From Halichoerus grypus (Eukaryota; Chordata; Mammalia; Carnivora; Phocidae): 64,000 nt of DNA. Shown here piece after piece: positions 1 through 17,138 of this stretch (its first letter is position 1; each line of letters starts with the position of its first letter). Where the stretch lies: positions 71,040,283 to 71,104,282 of the forward strand of contig NC_135719.1 of the NCBI RefSeq assembly GCF_964656455.1, read 5' to 3'. A program made the position numbers and the translations under genes. The notes below the pieces were generated by a model, which was not told the origin of the DNA, ran no database searches, and worked only from the letters and a program-made list of their open reading frames with translations.

Positions 1-487
1 CCCCTTCGGGGGACCCTGGTGGTATGACTTCCCCACCCCCACCCCCAGCCTTTGGCAGGAGGCTGAAAGGAGGCCTGCATCCTCAGGGACCCCCCAAAGG
101 GGACAGTGGGGCTGCAGGGCTGAGGTGTGCAGTGGGGGCCCAATGCCCTGGGCTCCACGTTCCGTTCTTACCATCTCTGGAGTCAGGGTCTGAGTCCTAC
201 AGGCAGGTTGTGGGAGGCAAGGAGGCTTTGGGCAGAGCAGGTGCACCTGTCTTGATGGGGCGGACAGAGAAGCTAGGACAGAGCGACCGGGGCCGGGCTG
301 GGGCGGGGGAGGCCTGCAGCAGGTGAGGATGCCCATAGCAGCGGTGCACACGGCAGGGTGAATTTACAGCAGAGGAGGATGTGTGTGGATTCTTCCCTGC
401 CCAACCTTAAGATGTGAGTGAGCAGAGCCTCAACCATGGGTGTGTCCCCTCTTTCCTTGGGTACAATGCCTTAGAAATGGTGAACTT

Positions 488-682
488 GGGGCGCCTGGGT
501 GGCTCAGTCGGTTAAGCGTCTGCTTCATCTCAGGTCATGATCCCAGGGTCCTGGGATCGAGTCCCGCATCAGGCTCCCTGCTCAGCGGAAAGCCTGCTTC
601 TCCCTCTGCCTGCCGCTCCCCCTGCTTGTGTGCTCTTGCTTTCTCTCTCTCTCTCTCTCATAAATAAAAAATCTTAAAAAAA
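488..682 (+). mobile_element. Can-SINE (tRNA-Lys derived), full length
   Basis: Head GGGGCGCCTGGGTGGCTCAG with A/B-box-like tRNA segment, CT-rich middle and A-rich tail with an AATAAA. It is flanked by a direct repeat beginning AAATGGTGAA (about 476-487 and 681-690), which marks the insertion site. Little decay, so fairly young. Confidence 0.9.
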
Positions 683-1030
683 AATGGTGAATGTTCAAGT
701 GCTTGGACTTACTGTCTGCCTGAGAGAGGTGGTCTTCCCTGCCAGAAAGTCATGAGTGGAGAAGAAAGGACTCTGAGGAGCAAGAAGAGACATTTCTGGG
801 AGGGGAGAGGCTGGGCTCAGGGAGAGGAGAGGCGGAAGGGAGTCTCCCCTCGCCATAGAGGCTGCGGGTGGGGCTTCTCAGGGAGGGTGCTGACTGACAG
901 TGAAGGCCAAGAAGGCAGGCAGGATGTCACTCTCTGTGACCTCAATCCCTGCCAGCAGAGCCAGCGAGGCACCGCCCTGCCCCTGGGCTGCCCTGTGGCT
1001 TGGGGAGGGAGGCAGGAGAGCCAGACGTCT

Positions 1031-1237
1031 TTTTTTTTTTTTTAAAGATTTTATTTATTTATTTGACAGAGAGATAGAGAGAGAGAGAACAAGTAGGCAG
1101 AGAGGCAGGCGGAGCGAGAGGGAGAAGCAGGCTCCCTGCTGAGCAGGGAGCCCGATGCGGGGCTCGATCCCAGGACCCTGGGACCATGACCTGAGCCGAA
1201 GGCAGCCGCTTAACCGACTGAGCCACCCAGGCGCCCC
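1031..1237 (-). mobile_element. Can-SINE, antisense, with clear target duplication
   Basis: The reverse complement shows the same tRNA-Lys head ending at 1237 and a poly-A tail (poly-T on + at 1031). The flanks GAGAGCCAGACGTCT (about 1016-1030) and GAGAGCCAGGCGTCT (1238-1252) differ by one base and are the target-site duplication. Confidence 0.92.
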
Positions 1238-1556
1238 GAGAGCCAGGCGTCTTTACACAATTCGGGTGGACAGTTTTCTCATGTCAACAGGGCAAAGGTG
1301 GCTGGTCCTGGGCATGCGCTGGAGAGAGTGTGCAGGGCTAGGCATCGGCCTCACTGATGCAGCAAGGTGCCCTGGGGAGACCCCCCCTACCCCCACCCCA
1401 CCACAGAGACTCCTGGGCAGGTCACTGACCCTGATCTCCAAAACGGAGCTAACAACACCTGCCCTAGTTAATTCGCAGATTTCAAAGTTTGATGAGATCA
1501 AATCACATCACAGGTGTAAGGCCTTTGGCAGGATTGTATGTAAGTGCACGGTATTC

Positions 1557-1783
1557 TTTCTTTTTTTTTTTTAGAGAGAGAGAGAGAGCACGTCCCCTCC
1601 CCCCGCCCCCAACATGTGTGCATGGTTGGGGAGAGGCTGGGGAAGGGGGAGAGAGAGAATCTTAAGCAGGCTCCATACTAGGCTCAGAGCTCAGTGCAGG
1701 ACTCCATCTCACAACCCTGAGATCGTGACCTGAGCTGAAATTAAGAGTTGGACACTTAACCAACTGAGCCACCCAGGTGCCCC
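1557..1783 (-). mobile_element. Can-SINE, antisense, older copy
   Basis: The head reads on the minus strand from 1783 (GGGGCACCTGGGTGGCTCAG), with a diverged body and a poly-T/GA tract at 1557-1590. More decayed than its neighbour, and no clean target duplication was seen. Confidence 0.85.
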
Positions 1784-1986
1784 AACATGGTGTTTCTTAT
1801 TATTGTCAGGATTAGCCCCGATGACCTACTGTCTTCCTGGCCTCATCATTCCTGCCCTTGCTCACACTGGGATCTTCCTGCTGGACACGTCACCATTTTT
1901 GGCTTCTGGCATCACTGAGTATTTCACTGAGAGGCTCCCAAGACATTCCCTCTTTGCCCCAGCCTCTTGTAGCACCCTCCTTCCCC

Positions 1987-2100
1987 CTAAGGTGACCAAA
2001 CATCCGGGTTTGCCTAGGACCGAGGGGTGTTCTGGATGCAGGACTTTCAGTGCTCAAACGGGATCAGTTCCAGGCAAGCCAGGACAATTGGTTACCCTAC
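1987..2100. mobile_element. Short nonautonomous DNA transposon with terminal inverted repeats
   Basis: The left end (CTAAGGTGACCAAACATCC from 1987) and the reverse complement of the right end (GTAGGGTAACCAATTGTCC ending at 2100) pair over about 36 bp with scattered mismatches. This foldback form with almost no internal sequence fits an old miniature DNA transposon of mammals. Family not assigned. Confidence 0.55.
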
Positions 2101-2379
2101 TTCTCTCCCCACGCCGCCCCGAGGATGCTTCCTCTTCCCTGTGGTGACCATGGTGTCCCAGGCATTACAACACATTCTGTTTCACCCAGGCTGTTCTTTC
2201 CCTGTCTTGAAGCCACCAGGCTGGGTGATGCACCTGGCCATTCCAAAGGCCCTTCCCTGTCTCAGTGGGACAGGCCAGCTCTCAACAACCCTTCTGCCTT
2301 CTGTTGGGCCTCTGTTCTTCTTTCTACCCCTCAAAACCTTGCCAGACTTTCCCCCTACGCCTAGAGGGTATGCCCCCAC

Positions 2380-2400
2380 CCCCACCCCCACCTCCCCTCA
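2380..2400 (-). other. G-quadruplex-capable tract on minus strand
   Basis: On the plus strand, runs of five C separated by single A (ccccca repeated), followed by CCTCCCC. The minus strand therefore has four or more G-runs with one-base loops. Function unknown; sequence pattern only. Confidence 0.4.
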
Positions 2401-2714
2401 GAGGCCCTTGTGGTAAGCGGCAAGTGGGGGGGCCAGAGCCTGCCCGTCCCGTGCCAGCATTCCAATCTCTCTGCCTGCCCCGAGGCAAGAGCCCCCTGGG
2501 TGCATGTGGGCAAAGCTGGCCTGCTCCCCACATCCGTGAGGACCCCTAGGCCTGAGTCCTCGATGCTGTCTTGGTTCCTCCCCTCCCCACCTTGCCCACC
2601 CCCATGCTACTGCTCTGAGGCCTCCCGAGGCCCCCCTGCTCACTCTTCCCTGGACCCCCACTGCTCTGCCCGACCCAGACCCCTCCCTCCAGGATCCGAA
2701 CACACCCTCCTGTT

Positions 2715-2850
2715 TGTGCCATGGCCACTTCCCGTGACTCATTTATGGAATGCCCTCTCCCAACCATCCCCTTGCTGAATCCTGCTCATCCCCTTGAAGC
2801 TCACCTGGAAAACTCCTTGGTTGGCCTGAGCCCTGTGCTGCCCTGGCCTC
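2715..2850 (+). repeat. L2-like LINE fragment
   Basis: Contains the typical L2 3'-end phrase 'tggaatgccctctccc ... cctgctcatccccttgaagctca'. Short and diverged; assignment rests on recognition of this phrase. Confidence 0.4.
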
Positions 2851-4084
2851 AGGCTAACTGCAGCCTGGTGTTGGCAAGTGCCTCGGAGGTGGAGTCGGGG
2901 TCTCGCCTCTTGGTTCCCTCATCGTCTGGGCCAGAGACAGCATACAGTAGGTAGCGTTAATATGGTGGGCGAGCACTCGACAGGGCAGCACTCAGCTCCT
3001 GGTGGTGGGCAGCTCTGGGCTGGGGGTGGGAGGCAGGCCTGGGTCCTGGGAAAATTACACTGGGAGTCACCTTTGCACTCACGGTGGAGAAAAGGGCCCC
3101 CAACAAGGGAGACCCCAGGGGTTCAGTCACACACTAGGGTTCATCTCTCACCGCCGCCGGGCCAGAGCTGGAAATCTTGTGATGTCCCAGCCTTGGGTGT
3201 GCCCTGGAAAGCAGAACGGAGGAGCAGGTCCCCAGAGCAGCCTTCCTTCTGCCTCCTGATGCCTCAAAGGGCTTCAGTCCCACCCTGCTGTGGCATGTCA
3301 GTTCTCGGGAGAGGCTGCAGCCTGGCCACGGCCTGTCCCTTCTGCCCTACCTCAGGTACTCTGAGTCCTCCCCAGCCAGGCGTAGTCTGGCCTGCCCTGA
3401 GAGGCTTCCACACAGACCTCAGGTCAGGAGGAGTCAGGAGAGCGGTTTCTTGAGCCAGGACTGGCCCTGATGGGGATTGGGTTTGCAGGAAAGGAAACCC
3501 AGGAGGCTTTAAGCCGCCCTCTTGACCTTTCCCATTTGGAGGGTCGCCTGCCTATTCTCTGGCTCCTGTGATCCAGCCTTGCCCATCCTCTTCAGTACTC
3601 ATCCGCACACCCAGAGCTGGGAACGTGATACTGGTGACCTCTAAGTTTCGGCCCCCACCAGGAATGGTTCCTGGGCAGTGGGATGTGAACTCGGAACTGG
3701 GCCCTCTTGTTGCCCTGCTGGAACAGAGGCAGGTGAAGCACAGAGACTGCTTCCAGAAGCACCAGCGCTAGCTGGGACTTCAGAGGGGACAGGCATGGGG
3801 TGGGGGTGGGGGAGCAGTCGGCGTGGGGCAGGAAGCTGGCCTTGCAGGCTTTGTGGCCAGGGGTCAGCATGAAGGGAGGCTCAGAGAGGATGCTGAGGGG
3901 GTGCCTCAGGATCTCCCCACCAGGTTACAAGTGAGCCTCACACTTCAGAGGGCTTCAGTGTGTCCAGATCCCAGCAGGCTAGCAGGAGGCAGCCTTTGGG
4001 GCCCCTCAAAGGATGCTGCAGTGGTAGCATCCAGAACGTAGCTCCCATGCTCACCTGAGGCAAGAAGCAAACTATGTTGACCTC

Positions 4085-4265
4085 TACTCTGGGTCGCACA
4101 TCGTTCCAGATGTGGATATCACATGTTATTTCATTTCATCTGCCAACGACTCGGAGGAGTAGGTACACCACATTTTGCAGATGGGGACCAGAGAGATAAG
4201 GGACTTACCTAAGTCATATAGCCAGTGAGGGTCAAGTTAATCGGGACTCCCGCATCCCACTCTGC
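4085..4265 (-). repeat. MIR SINE, antisense
   Basis: Carries the MIR core in reverse: '...catttcatctgcc', 'cattttgcagatgggga', 'ataagggacttacctaagtcatatagccagt'. Ancient mammalian SINE, diverged. Confidence 0.75.
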
Positions 4266-5251
4266 CTCATATTAGGACGAGGTTGAGGGCGGGCAAGGGC
4301 CGGAGTGCTTAAATGTTATTAATCAGCCACGGGCAGGGGCAGCCATTCTGGAAGCAGTGAACGAAGCCCATGAGTGGGGCCTCTGTCAGGTCTGTGCTCC
4401 CAGTCTCGGTGTGTGGTCCAGAGAGTCCCTTCCTCCCCTGCAGACCTCTCTCTTCTTTCCTCCTCAGTGACGATCCCCAGACTTGCAGCCATCTTGTCCT
4501 CAGGATGAGCTCGGGGTCTGTAAACCACAGACCACAAATACCGCCCAAATATGGTCAGCTCCCGGTGTGGGGCTGGGGGCCCAGCTGGCAGGCCACCTGA
4601 GAGGGTGGGAGACCAGCCAGGGAAGAGATGTGACCAGGACCCATGGCTGAGGTGCTAGGACAACGGGTCCACCTCAGGGTAGAGAGGACGAGGGCACAGG
4701 GTGAAGTTGCTGTGGAAACAGCCTTCCGAGGGCAGCCTGGGGGTGGGGTGGGGCAGGAGAGTGCTTGGCTGGGTGGCAGGTGCCTTGGCTCCTGGTCTCA
4801 GGTGTGACGCAAAGGCTGTGTGCCCCGGGCCGATACCGCTACCTCTCTGGGCCTCCTCGTCAGTAAAATGAGGCTTCTACAACTGTGTCGCTTCTCTGCT
4901 CTGGCCGAGCTGGGAGTTCTCTAGTCTGGGGATTAGAGAGACTCAGAGGGAGAGGAGCTGGGGAGCCGAGGGAAGAAGGGAAAGAGCACCCCCACTTCAT
5001 CAGGCTTTGTGACTCTGCTGTCCTCTAGTGGTGGCAGGGAGTAACAGACACGTGGTCTCCCCCTACCTTCCCCAGACAGCGGCCTTTACACTTTGTAGGG
5101 GCGCTCGCTGCTGCCGCCAGCCTCAGGCTGCGTGTGTTCTGGGTGCAGAAAGGCAGTGAAAGCCTACGCGTAGGATACCTACAGGCCTGCACAGGACAGC
5201 ATGGCTTATTCACACGTGTATTTGCTCTGCAAGTGCTGAGGGAGCATTTAT

Positions 5252-5450
5252 GATTTATTTATTTTTATTATTTTTTTAAGATTTTATTTATTTATTTGAG
5301 AGAGAGAGAGAGAGAGCACAAGCAGGGGGAGCAGCAGAGGGAGAGGGAGAGCTGAGCAGGGAGCCCGACACGGGGCTCGATCCCAGGACCCTGAGATCAT
5401 GACCTGAGCCGAAGGCAGACGCTTAACCGACTGAGCCACCCAGGCACCTC
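5252..5450 (-). mobile_element. Can-SINE, antisense
   Basis: The AAGATTTTATTTATTTATTTGAGAG tail signature (reverse of the SINE tail) begins at about 5278; a GA-rich tract, the GAGCAGGGAGCCCGA body and the tRNA head follow, ending at 5450. Complete but mildly diverged. Confidence 0.9.
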
Positions 5451-5459
5451 AGGGTCTGT

Positions 5460-5600
5460 GGTTTTTAAGGGCACTGTGCCAGGCCCTGGGGATCTGGAGG
5501 CACTTGGCTCACCATGTCTGCCCTTAGAGAGCCTCTGTCCGGTGGGGGAGCAGATAAACACATACTGGACTCTGGAGAATATGGGAGAATGTAGGGGCTG
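5460..5600 (+). repeat. L2-like LINE fragment
   Basis: The phrase 'ggcactgtgccaggccctggggat ... agagagcctctgtccggtgggggagcagataaacacata' resembles the L2 segment usually reading 'gcactgtgctaggcactggggata...ggagctcacagtctagt'. Low-certainty recognition. Confidence 0.35.
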
Positions 5601-7605
5601 CTCTGAGGTATGACATACTGTGTAACACTTGGGAAGGGAGGGGCCAGCGACTGTGGGGTCCTATCTGATCACTGGTTTGTCCTGGGCACGTGGGGCTGCA
5701 GCCTGATGGGCCCCGAGGCCTTTGTCACTGGGTTAGGAGAGTCTCTGCCTGCAGGCCCTTCCAGAGAGCCGGGTCGCCCACCCTAGGGGACAGCCGGATT
5801 GCTACCCAGGCCTCCTGTTCCCCTGCGGCTGTCCCGCCCCAACAGAGTTGGGAACAGGAGTGAGGAGCACAGCTGACCTGGCCTTGCCCCTGTAGCTACA
5901 CCCCACCCCCCCAGGCCTGGTTGGGGAGCCTGGGTTCCAAAGATGCTGGAGAACATTAGGTCTCAGCTGGTGCATCTCCCCATCCCAGGCTGGTGCTGGG
6001 CAGGCCTCCCAGTTCCAACAACACATTGTAGGGCAGGTGGTGGGAAGCTGGGCTGCCACCCCACCAGGGCCCTGCCTCTGGCCTTCCGGGGGCTAGGCTG
6101 GAACTCAGCAGCCTGTTTCAGGCAGTACGCAGAGAGGGTGGGAGAAGGACAGAGAGACAGAGATTGGCTCAGGGAGAGGAGCCTGGGTGCATCACCATTG
6201 CTGGGAGTCTGACTCAGGGGGAATATCCGGCAGGAAAGGAAGAGAGAGTGTGGTGGCATTTCCAAGCAGGATGGGAACTCTGGGGCCGTGGAGACTGGGT
6301 GTGGGGCCAGGGGTACTGTGTGAAGGCCTGGCCGGGAAAGAGGCTAACGGTGGAGGGGGTGGGAGGGTGGCAGGAAGACACGGTTCAAGGGGAACAGAGA
6401 TTGAAACCCTGGCTGACTGGGCTGGTCTGGGGAGGAAGGAGAGAGCAGCGGGGCTTTCTGCTCTGGAGACAGAGCATGGAATTAGGGAAACTGAGGCCTG
6501 GTCAATCAGGGATGTGGGGGATGCAGTGACCTCTGACCCTCCCTTTAGGGCTTGGAGGTTGGGGCCTTGTAGCTATTAAAAGAGACCACAGGTACCCCTG
6601 ATACAGAGACCCCCTCCCAGCACCCCAAGCTCCAGCTCCTGGAGGCTCCAAGAGTGGGACCACCAGGCAAGCTGCTCCCCTGGGCAGAGGGACCAGCCTC
6701 AGCTGTATTGGGAAGAACTGGGGAGAGATTTTCCTGAGAAAGGCTGCTTCTTTTCTCGGGGTGGGAGAGGCTGAAAGGCCAGACGTGGAGAGCAAGACCA
6801 GGAAGGGCCCGGAGTGAGGACCCTGAGTGGGGAAGGCTGGTGGTTGACTCGGACTGCGGTAGCACGGGCCCTGCAGGAGGGCCCAGTTCCCCACACCGAG
6901 GGGAGACTTGAACAGCTGAGCCTCTCAGAAGTGGCTGTGCTTTAAAACACAGGGAAGACGATGTTCAACCTAAAGGAACGGCTAATGGTGTTATTTCAGG
7001 TACGTAGTTGTATTTGGTGGCCTAGGGGAGGTAAGCTTCTCAATGCCTTCAAATTAGCTAAACCTGAGCTGATAAGGACGGTAAAGGGAGGCTCATTTGA
7101 GGTGGGGGTCCTCAGACTAGGATGGCTGAGGGGCGCAGCTGCACCCTGTAGGCCTTTCTTCACTACTGGGAGGGATGGAGGCTTATGCTGGCTGCCTGTC
7201 CCTCTGCAGGTAGGTGCAGGCTGGGGCTCGGCTGGGCATAGGGCCTCGGAGAAGGCAGGGCCTGGGGCAGCCAGGCCCCCTGTGTGGGCTCAACCCACCA
7301 GAGAGAGGCTCCTGCCTGTGTCTCTGGGGACGCTGGGCCGGGCTGGGAGAGGTGCTGGGCAGGGCCAGCGCCCTGGTCCTTGCCCTCTGAGAGTGGATGG
7401 GTGGGGGTGGCGGTGCGCATTCCTGGCTGGGAGCCCAGAGGAGTCTTTTGTAATCACAACATGATCTCGTGTGCTGAGCAGTGAAGCCGGCAGGGAGAGG
7501 CCAGCAGAGGCCCGGCTCCGGCTCCGTAGGCTCCGCGCTCCGGCTTCCCTCCTGCTCTGGCTCCCCCGGGGCTGCTCTGGAATTCTCTCGGTGCCCACTG
7601 TTGCC

Positions 7606-13122
<5,517 letters not shown>

Positions 13123-14174
13123 GCAAAGCTCCTGGGAGCACGGGGGCCAGGCTGGGGAGAGGAGGAGGGAAGAACGCAGGCAGGACTCTTGCGTGCGATG
13201 AGTATCTGGATGCTGGTGGCTTGTGGCAGTCTGAGCAGCTGGGCAAACTCTCTAGTGGGGTGACATTGGGAGGGCAAGGAGCTGTCCTTCTTTGCCCCTC
13301 ATGGGCACATCCCGTGCATAGGTGTGTTTTTACCTGCAGGTAAAGCTCCTGGTGTATTCCTATGCCACCCCTGGTCTCTGAGGCTGTTGAGCCCTGTCCT
13401 GGGTCCACTGCCACCGAGGCCACAAGCTTCCCTGCCATGGCAAGAACTGGAGGCTTAGAAGCACTCGGCACCTAGCTCTCCTGGCCTCTGTCACCCCCGA
13501 GGCCTGGCTTCTCTTTCCAGTTGCGGCTTTGGCTCCTCAGGTGCGGGCAGCCTCGGTGGCTGGCAGGACCAGTCCAGGCCTGAGCCCCTTCCCCTGCCTC
13601 TGCCTCGCACCCAGGGGACACACAGCCCCAAACTCCCAGGATGGCCCAAGCAGGGGAATCTCAGCCATCAGCTGGCAGCCTCTAGCCTTTCTGGAAGAGG
13701 AGGCTGAGCCTCGAAGGAAGGGAGGCCACAGCAGGTAGGGACTGAGCTGGGGACAGAAGAGCAGAGCTCAGGTTTCCTCCGCAAAAGAGAGGGTCCCTGG
13801 AAAGGGCTCCTCTCTGAAACGGCCTGGGGTGGGGTGGGGAGAGGACAGCCTCTTCTCCCCACAGGAGGGTGGCGAGCTCATCATCAGGGATACCCTCCCC
13901 CACACCCAGGTCAGACAGCAAGTGTACCGTCAAGACAGCATCAGCGGGGTGCAGGGGGTAGCCCAGGGCCATTTCCTGCCATCTCCTACCCCCCCACACA
14001 CACCTCCCCTGCACCGCGGGCACGCCAAAGCAAGGACTCAGACAAGGGACAGAGAAAGTGACTCTAGCTCAGTACAACTTCGGGAGGCGTCTTTCCTACT
14101 TAGTCTCCGTCCCCGCCCCTCCCCCGAGGCCCACGGCTGGTGAATTATTCAGACGCCACACAAGCTGTGGCTTC

Positions 14175-14225
14175 CTCTCGATTCAACAAACATTTCCTGA
14201 GCACCCACTAGCGGCAGTGCGGCCG
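14175..14225 (+). repeat. L2/MIR-type tail fragment
   Basis: 'attcaacaaacatttcctg' followed by 'agcacccactagcggcagtg' matches the common L2 phrase 'ttcaacaaatatttattgagcacctactatgtgccag'. Confidence 0.55.
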
Positions 14226-14654
14226 GTGGGCGATGATGTCTCCGCCAGCAAGAGGGAGGGAGAAACCCAGTCCTCCTGCAGCCCCAGGCCGCACGGCAGG
14301 AGCCGCTCTTGGCTGGCAGAGCCTGGCGGGAGCTGGCGCCGGTGGTAGGAGCCCAGAGAGAACCATCTCACCTCTGCTCGAAAAGGCAGGTGCCCCTTCC
14401 TCCCTCACCACGCGTGGCTCTCCCCCTGTGGCCCCCTCTGCTCCCCTCCTCTTTGGCCCTGCGGGGGCTCTTCCTCTCGGCTGAGGGTCCCGGGCCTCCC
14501 CAGCCTCTCTGGTTTCTGTAGGGAGTGTCTAGATCATCCCCAAGGATGCTCCCTTGTCAGTGAGGGCTAAACTGTGGGGTCACAGCTGGGGCTTCCTCAA
14601 TGGTTCCTGCTCCACCCTCCACCCCCTCTACTCAGGAAGCGTGAGGACAGGGTG

Positions 14655-14822
14655 TTTTGTCAGCAGATCAGCGTGCTCCTCACACGTGAGGGTGCAGAGT
14701 AATGCAGATTCTAATTCAGTAGGTCTGCGGTGGGCCTGGAAATGTGCATTTCTAATAGGCTCCTGGTGACACCTGTGCTGCTGGTTTCTGGACCACAGGC
14801 TGAGTAGCAAGGGTTTGGACTA
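14655..14822 (-). repeat. hAT-Charlie type (MER5-like) DNA transposon fragment
   Basis: Reads 'atgcagattctaattcagtaggtctg', 'gcatttctaataggctcctggtgac' and 'ctggaccacaggctgagtagcaagg', the familiar body of MER5-like nonautonomous hAT elements in reverse. Confidence 0.65.
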
Positions 14823-16094
14823 GAATCTACGGAGGGCTAGGGGCTGACAGACTCTAGACTCTGAGGACTCATTGCCGGCTATATCGGGGACCCGGCAAGG
14901 GCTGCCCCCACCAGGTGGGAGCTTCTTGGCTTCAGAGTCGGGTGGAAAGCTGAGGCACCTGGGAAGACACTTGAGAGGCCAGTGAGTGGGTGGTGCCAAC
15001 TTCCTGTAGTGGGGAGTGAGGAAGTTGGTTGGGAATGGCATGAGGTGAAGGGGTGGAAGAGGTTGGTTTGGGGTTGATTAGAGGAATTTTGAAAAGGCTT
15101 GGGAATATTCTTATGCACGTGGGAAGAAGACCCCTGTGAGACATGAATAGGTAAAGGCAAATGACTCCAAGCTCAAGTTTCCTCTTGCCCTCCAGTCATC
15201 CATAGATGCACTTGGAGCATGACCCTGGACTTGACCCATGACCCAAAGGATGGAGCTGGGGAAGAGCAGATTCAGGCAGAGCCCTTGAATTCAGATGTCT
15301 CCAAAAATAATCATGATCAAGAATTTGAATTCTAAGATTCACAAACTTTTCACCAACCCCCCAGTGCTCCCAACTGCACAGATGGGCCTTCGTTAGGGAG
15401 TGTAGGCCAAGGTATGTTTGACTGTGGGATGGGGATCTAGCATTCGGGCAGAACTCTGGTTCAGCCCTCACAACAGGACCTAAGCAGGAGAGAAAGCTGG
15501 GTTATGAAGGGCTATCGAGAAAGAGGGCTTCTCTCCTAGGATGTCCTGGGAGTCACTAGGGCTTGGAGAGTGTGGAGACTGGCCCAGGACATCTTCCCCA
15601 TAGGAAGACTGTAATGCCAGGCAAGTATCACTGAGCTTTTCTCAAAAAAAGGGGGAGCCCTTCTTCAGGATAAGGGAGCCAGCAGCTACGGTGGCCACCC
15701 TCCTCCCCTCGGATGGAACCAGCTATGGAGCAGGAGGGAAGCATGGATACCCCTCCACAAACCTCAGGGCCACGGAAGCCTGGTTGTAGCAATTCCTGGC
15801 TCCCTTGTTTAAAGGCCTGGCTGGGAGACTTCCTCTCAGAACCTCTTCTCCAACCAACTGACAAGACTCTCCTCAAAGGTGGGAAGTTCTTCATGAGACA
15901 GAGCTCTAAGGAACCCAGGCACAGAGCTGGAGGAACAGAGAAGGAAGCTTTCCGTAGAGCAGGGAGAGGACAACTTGACTTAAGGCCTCATAACAAGGAG
16001 GGCGGAAAGGGCAGAAGATAGCTCTGTCCTGAGCCCCTATCACCTGGGCAGAAGGGAGCAGCAGACCAGATTGCAAGGGAGGTATGTTTTTGGA

Positions 16095-16360
16095 GGATTG
16101 GCAGCATGGTAGAGTGGAATAGACATGGGCCTTGGAATCCAACAGACTGAATCTTAACCTAAGTCTGTCATCAGCTAGCTGGGCGACCTTGATCAAGTTA
16201 ACTCCCCAAAGCCTCAGATTCCTTATCTGCAAAATGGGGCCAGTAACAGCCTTGAAGTGTTGTCAAGAAAATTAAAGAGTATGCAAAACATGCCCCGCCC
16301 ACTAAGTAGGCACTCTATGAACAGTAGCCTGGCACTCAGTCAAATGTGTTGAATAAATGA
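16095..16360 (+). repeat. MIR SINE, nearly full length
   Basis: Forward MIR order is visible: 'gcagcatggtagagtgg', 'ccttggaatccaacagactga', 'agctagctgggcgaccttgatcaagtta', 'cctcagattccttatctgcaaaatggggc', 'ttgtcaagaaaattaaagag', 'ggcactctatgaacag', then GAATAAATGA. Its tail provides the only AATAAA near the inferred end of CCDC9B. Confidence 0.85.
16352..16357 (+). terminator. CCDC9B: Candidate CCDC9B polyadenylation signal, MIR-derived
   Basis: AATAAA in the 3' tail of the MIR is the first canonical hexamer after the CCDC9B stop. It is followed about 20 bp later by a GT/T-rich stretch ('tttggtttgatctctgtctactttgtttt' region), as a poly(A) site needs. Confidence 0.4.
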
Positions 16361-16922
16361 AGTAGCTATTTGGTTTGATCTCTGTCTACTTTGTTTTCGA
16401 TTTTCTCCTTTACCTCCTCTTTTGGTCTCATCATCACTGGGGTTGGTACACTTCAGGGAAATAAGGGATGGTTTGTAAAGTTTACTCAGCCTTCCAGGGC
16501 AGTGAGCTTCCTTTATTCACCTGGGGGAGTCGACTGGAGTTAAGGGCCTCACAAAGTGACCCTGCTCTTACTGGGGTATTCTTTGCCCTCAGCATTTCCC
16601 TTAAGTCCACACACCAACTTTCCTAACTCAGCATTTCCTCGTTTCTTCCGTTAACACCAGTGGTAATCTCATGGACTCCACCACAGTCTTTGCTTATTAT
16701 TTTCCCCAGAATCAAACCTCCCTTGTGGGGTTTGCTCTATGCCTCCCAGAATTAAGGTTTTTTCGCCCAAATGAGCAGGATGACTGTATTTTCCTATGGT
16801 CAAGGGACAGGTAACTGGGGAATCCCTAGCTATCTAACTAGGCGCAAGTTTGGAGAGTTTGACCACCAGTCAACTCCAGCCCCAACGCTGGCCTCAGGGA
16901 CAGGAGTAACAGGAAAAGATGG

Positions 16923-17138
16923 GGGCGCCTGGGTGGCTCAGTCAGTTTAGCGTCTGCCTTTGGCTCAGGTCATGATCTCAGGGTCCTGGGATTGAGCCCC
17001 ACATCGGGCTCCCTGCTCAGTGGGGAGTCTGCTTCTCCCTCTCTCTCTGCCCCTCCCCCTACTCATGCTTGCTCTCTCTCAGTCTCTCTCTTTCTCGTTC
17101 TCAAATAAAAAAATAAAATCTTAAAAAAAAAAGGAAAA
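16923..17138 (+). mobile_element. Can-SINE with perfect target duplication
   Basis: Complete head, body and A-rich tail. The flanks AACAGGAAAAGATGG at 16908-16922 and 17139-17153 are identical 15-mers, suggesting a relatively recent insertion. Confidence 0.93.

Larger units (their letters stand above)
1..7605. other. Gene-free flank upstream of CCDC9B
   Basis: No ORF here has splice signals and family similarity that would make it a gene; open frames are short and GC-driven. The stretch holds Can-SINEs (488, 1031, 1557, 5252), a short DNA transposon (1987), a MIR (4085) and L2-like debris. In human, PHGR1 lies beyond CCDC9B on this side; I looked for its Pro/His/Gly-rich repeat on both strands and did not see it, so it probably lies outside the window. 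From about 7.45 kb the sequence becomes GC-rich, fitting the 5' end of CCDC9B. Confidence 0.6.
13123..16375 (+). other. CCDC9B: Probable CCDC9B 3' UTR (about 3.2 kb)
   Basis: After the TGA at 13120-13122 no AATAAA occurs until 16352, and no other gene intervenes, so a long 3' UTR is inferred. It holds an L2 tail (14175-14225), a hAT fragment (14655-14822) and a MIR (16095-16360). Frames are short and look noncoding. An earlier variant poly(A) signal cannot be excluded. Confidence 0.5.

Noticed and set aside
488..560. tRNA-like sequence with A and B boxes (also at every other SINE head)
   Set aside because: These are heads of tRNA-Lys-derived Can-SINEs followed by SINE body and tail, not functional tRNA genes.
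5021..5037. Another CTCF-like string CCTCTAGTGGTGGCAGG
   Set aside because: Weaker match, with an extra TG in the core; not enough without binding data.
14200..14216. CTCF-like CCACTAGCGGCAGTG
   Set aside because: Falls inside an L2/MIR tail phrase (normally 'cctactatgtgccaggcactg'), so the likeness is probably accidental.
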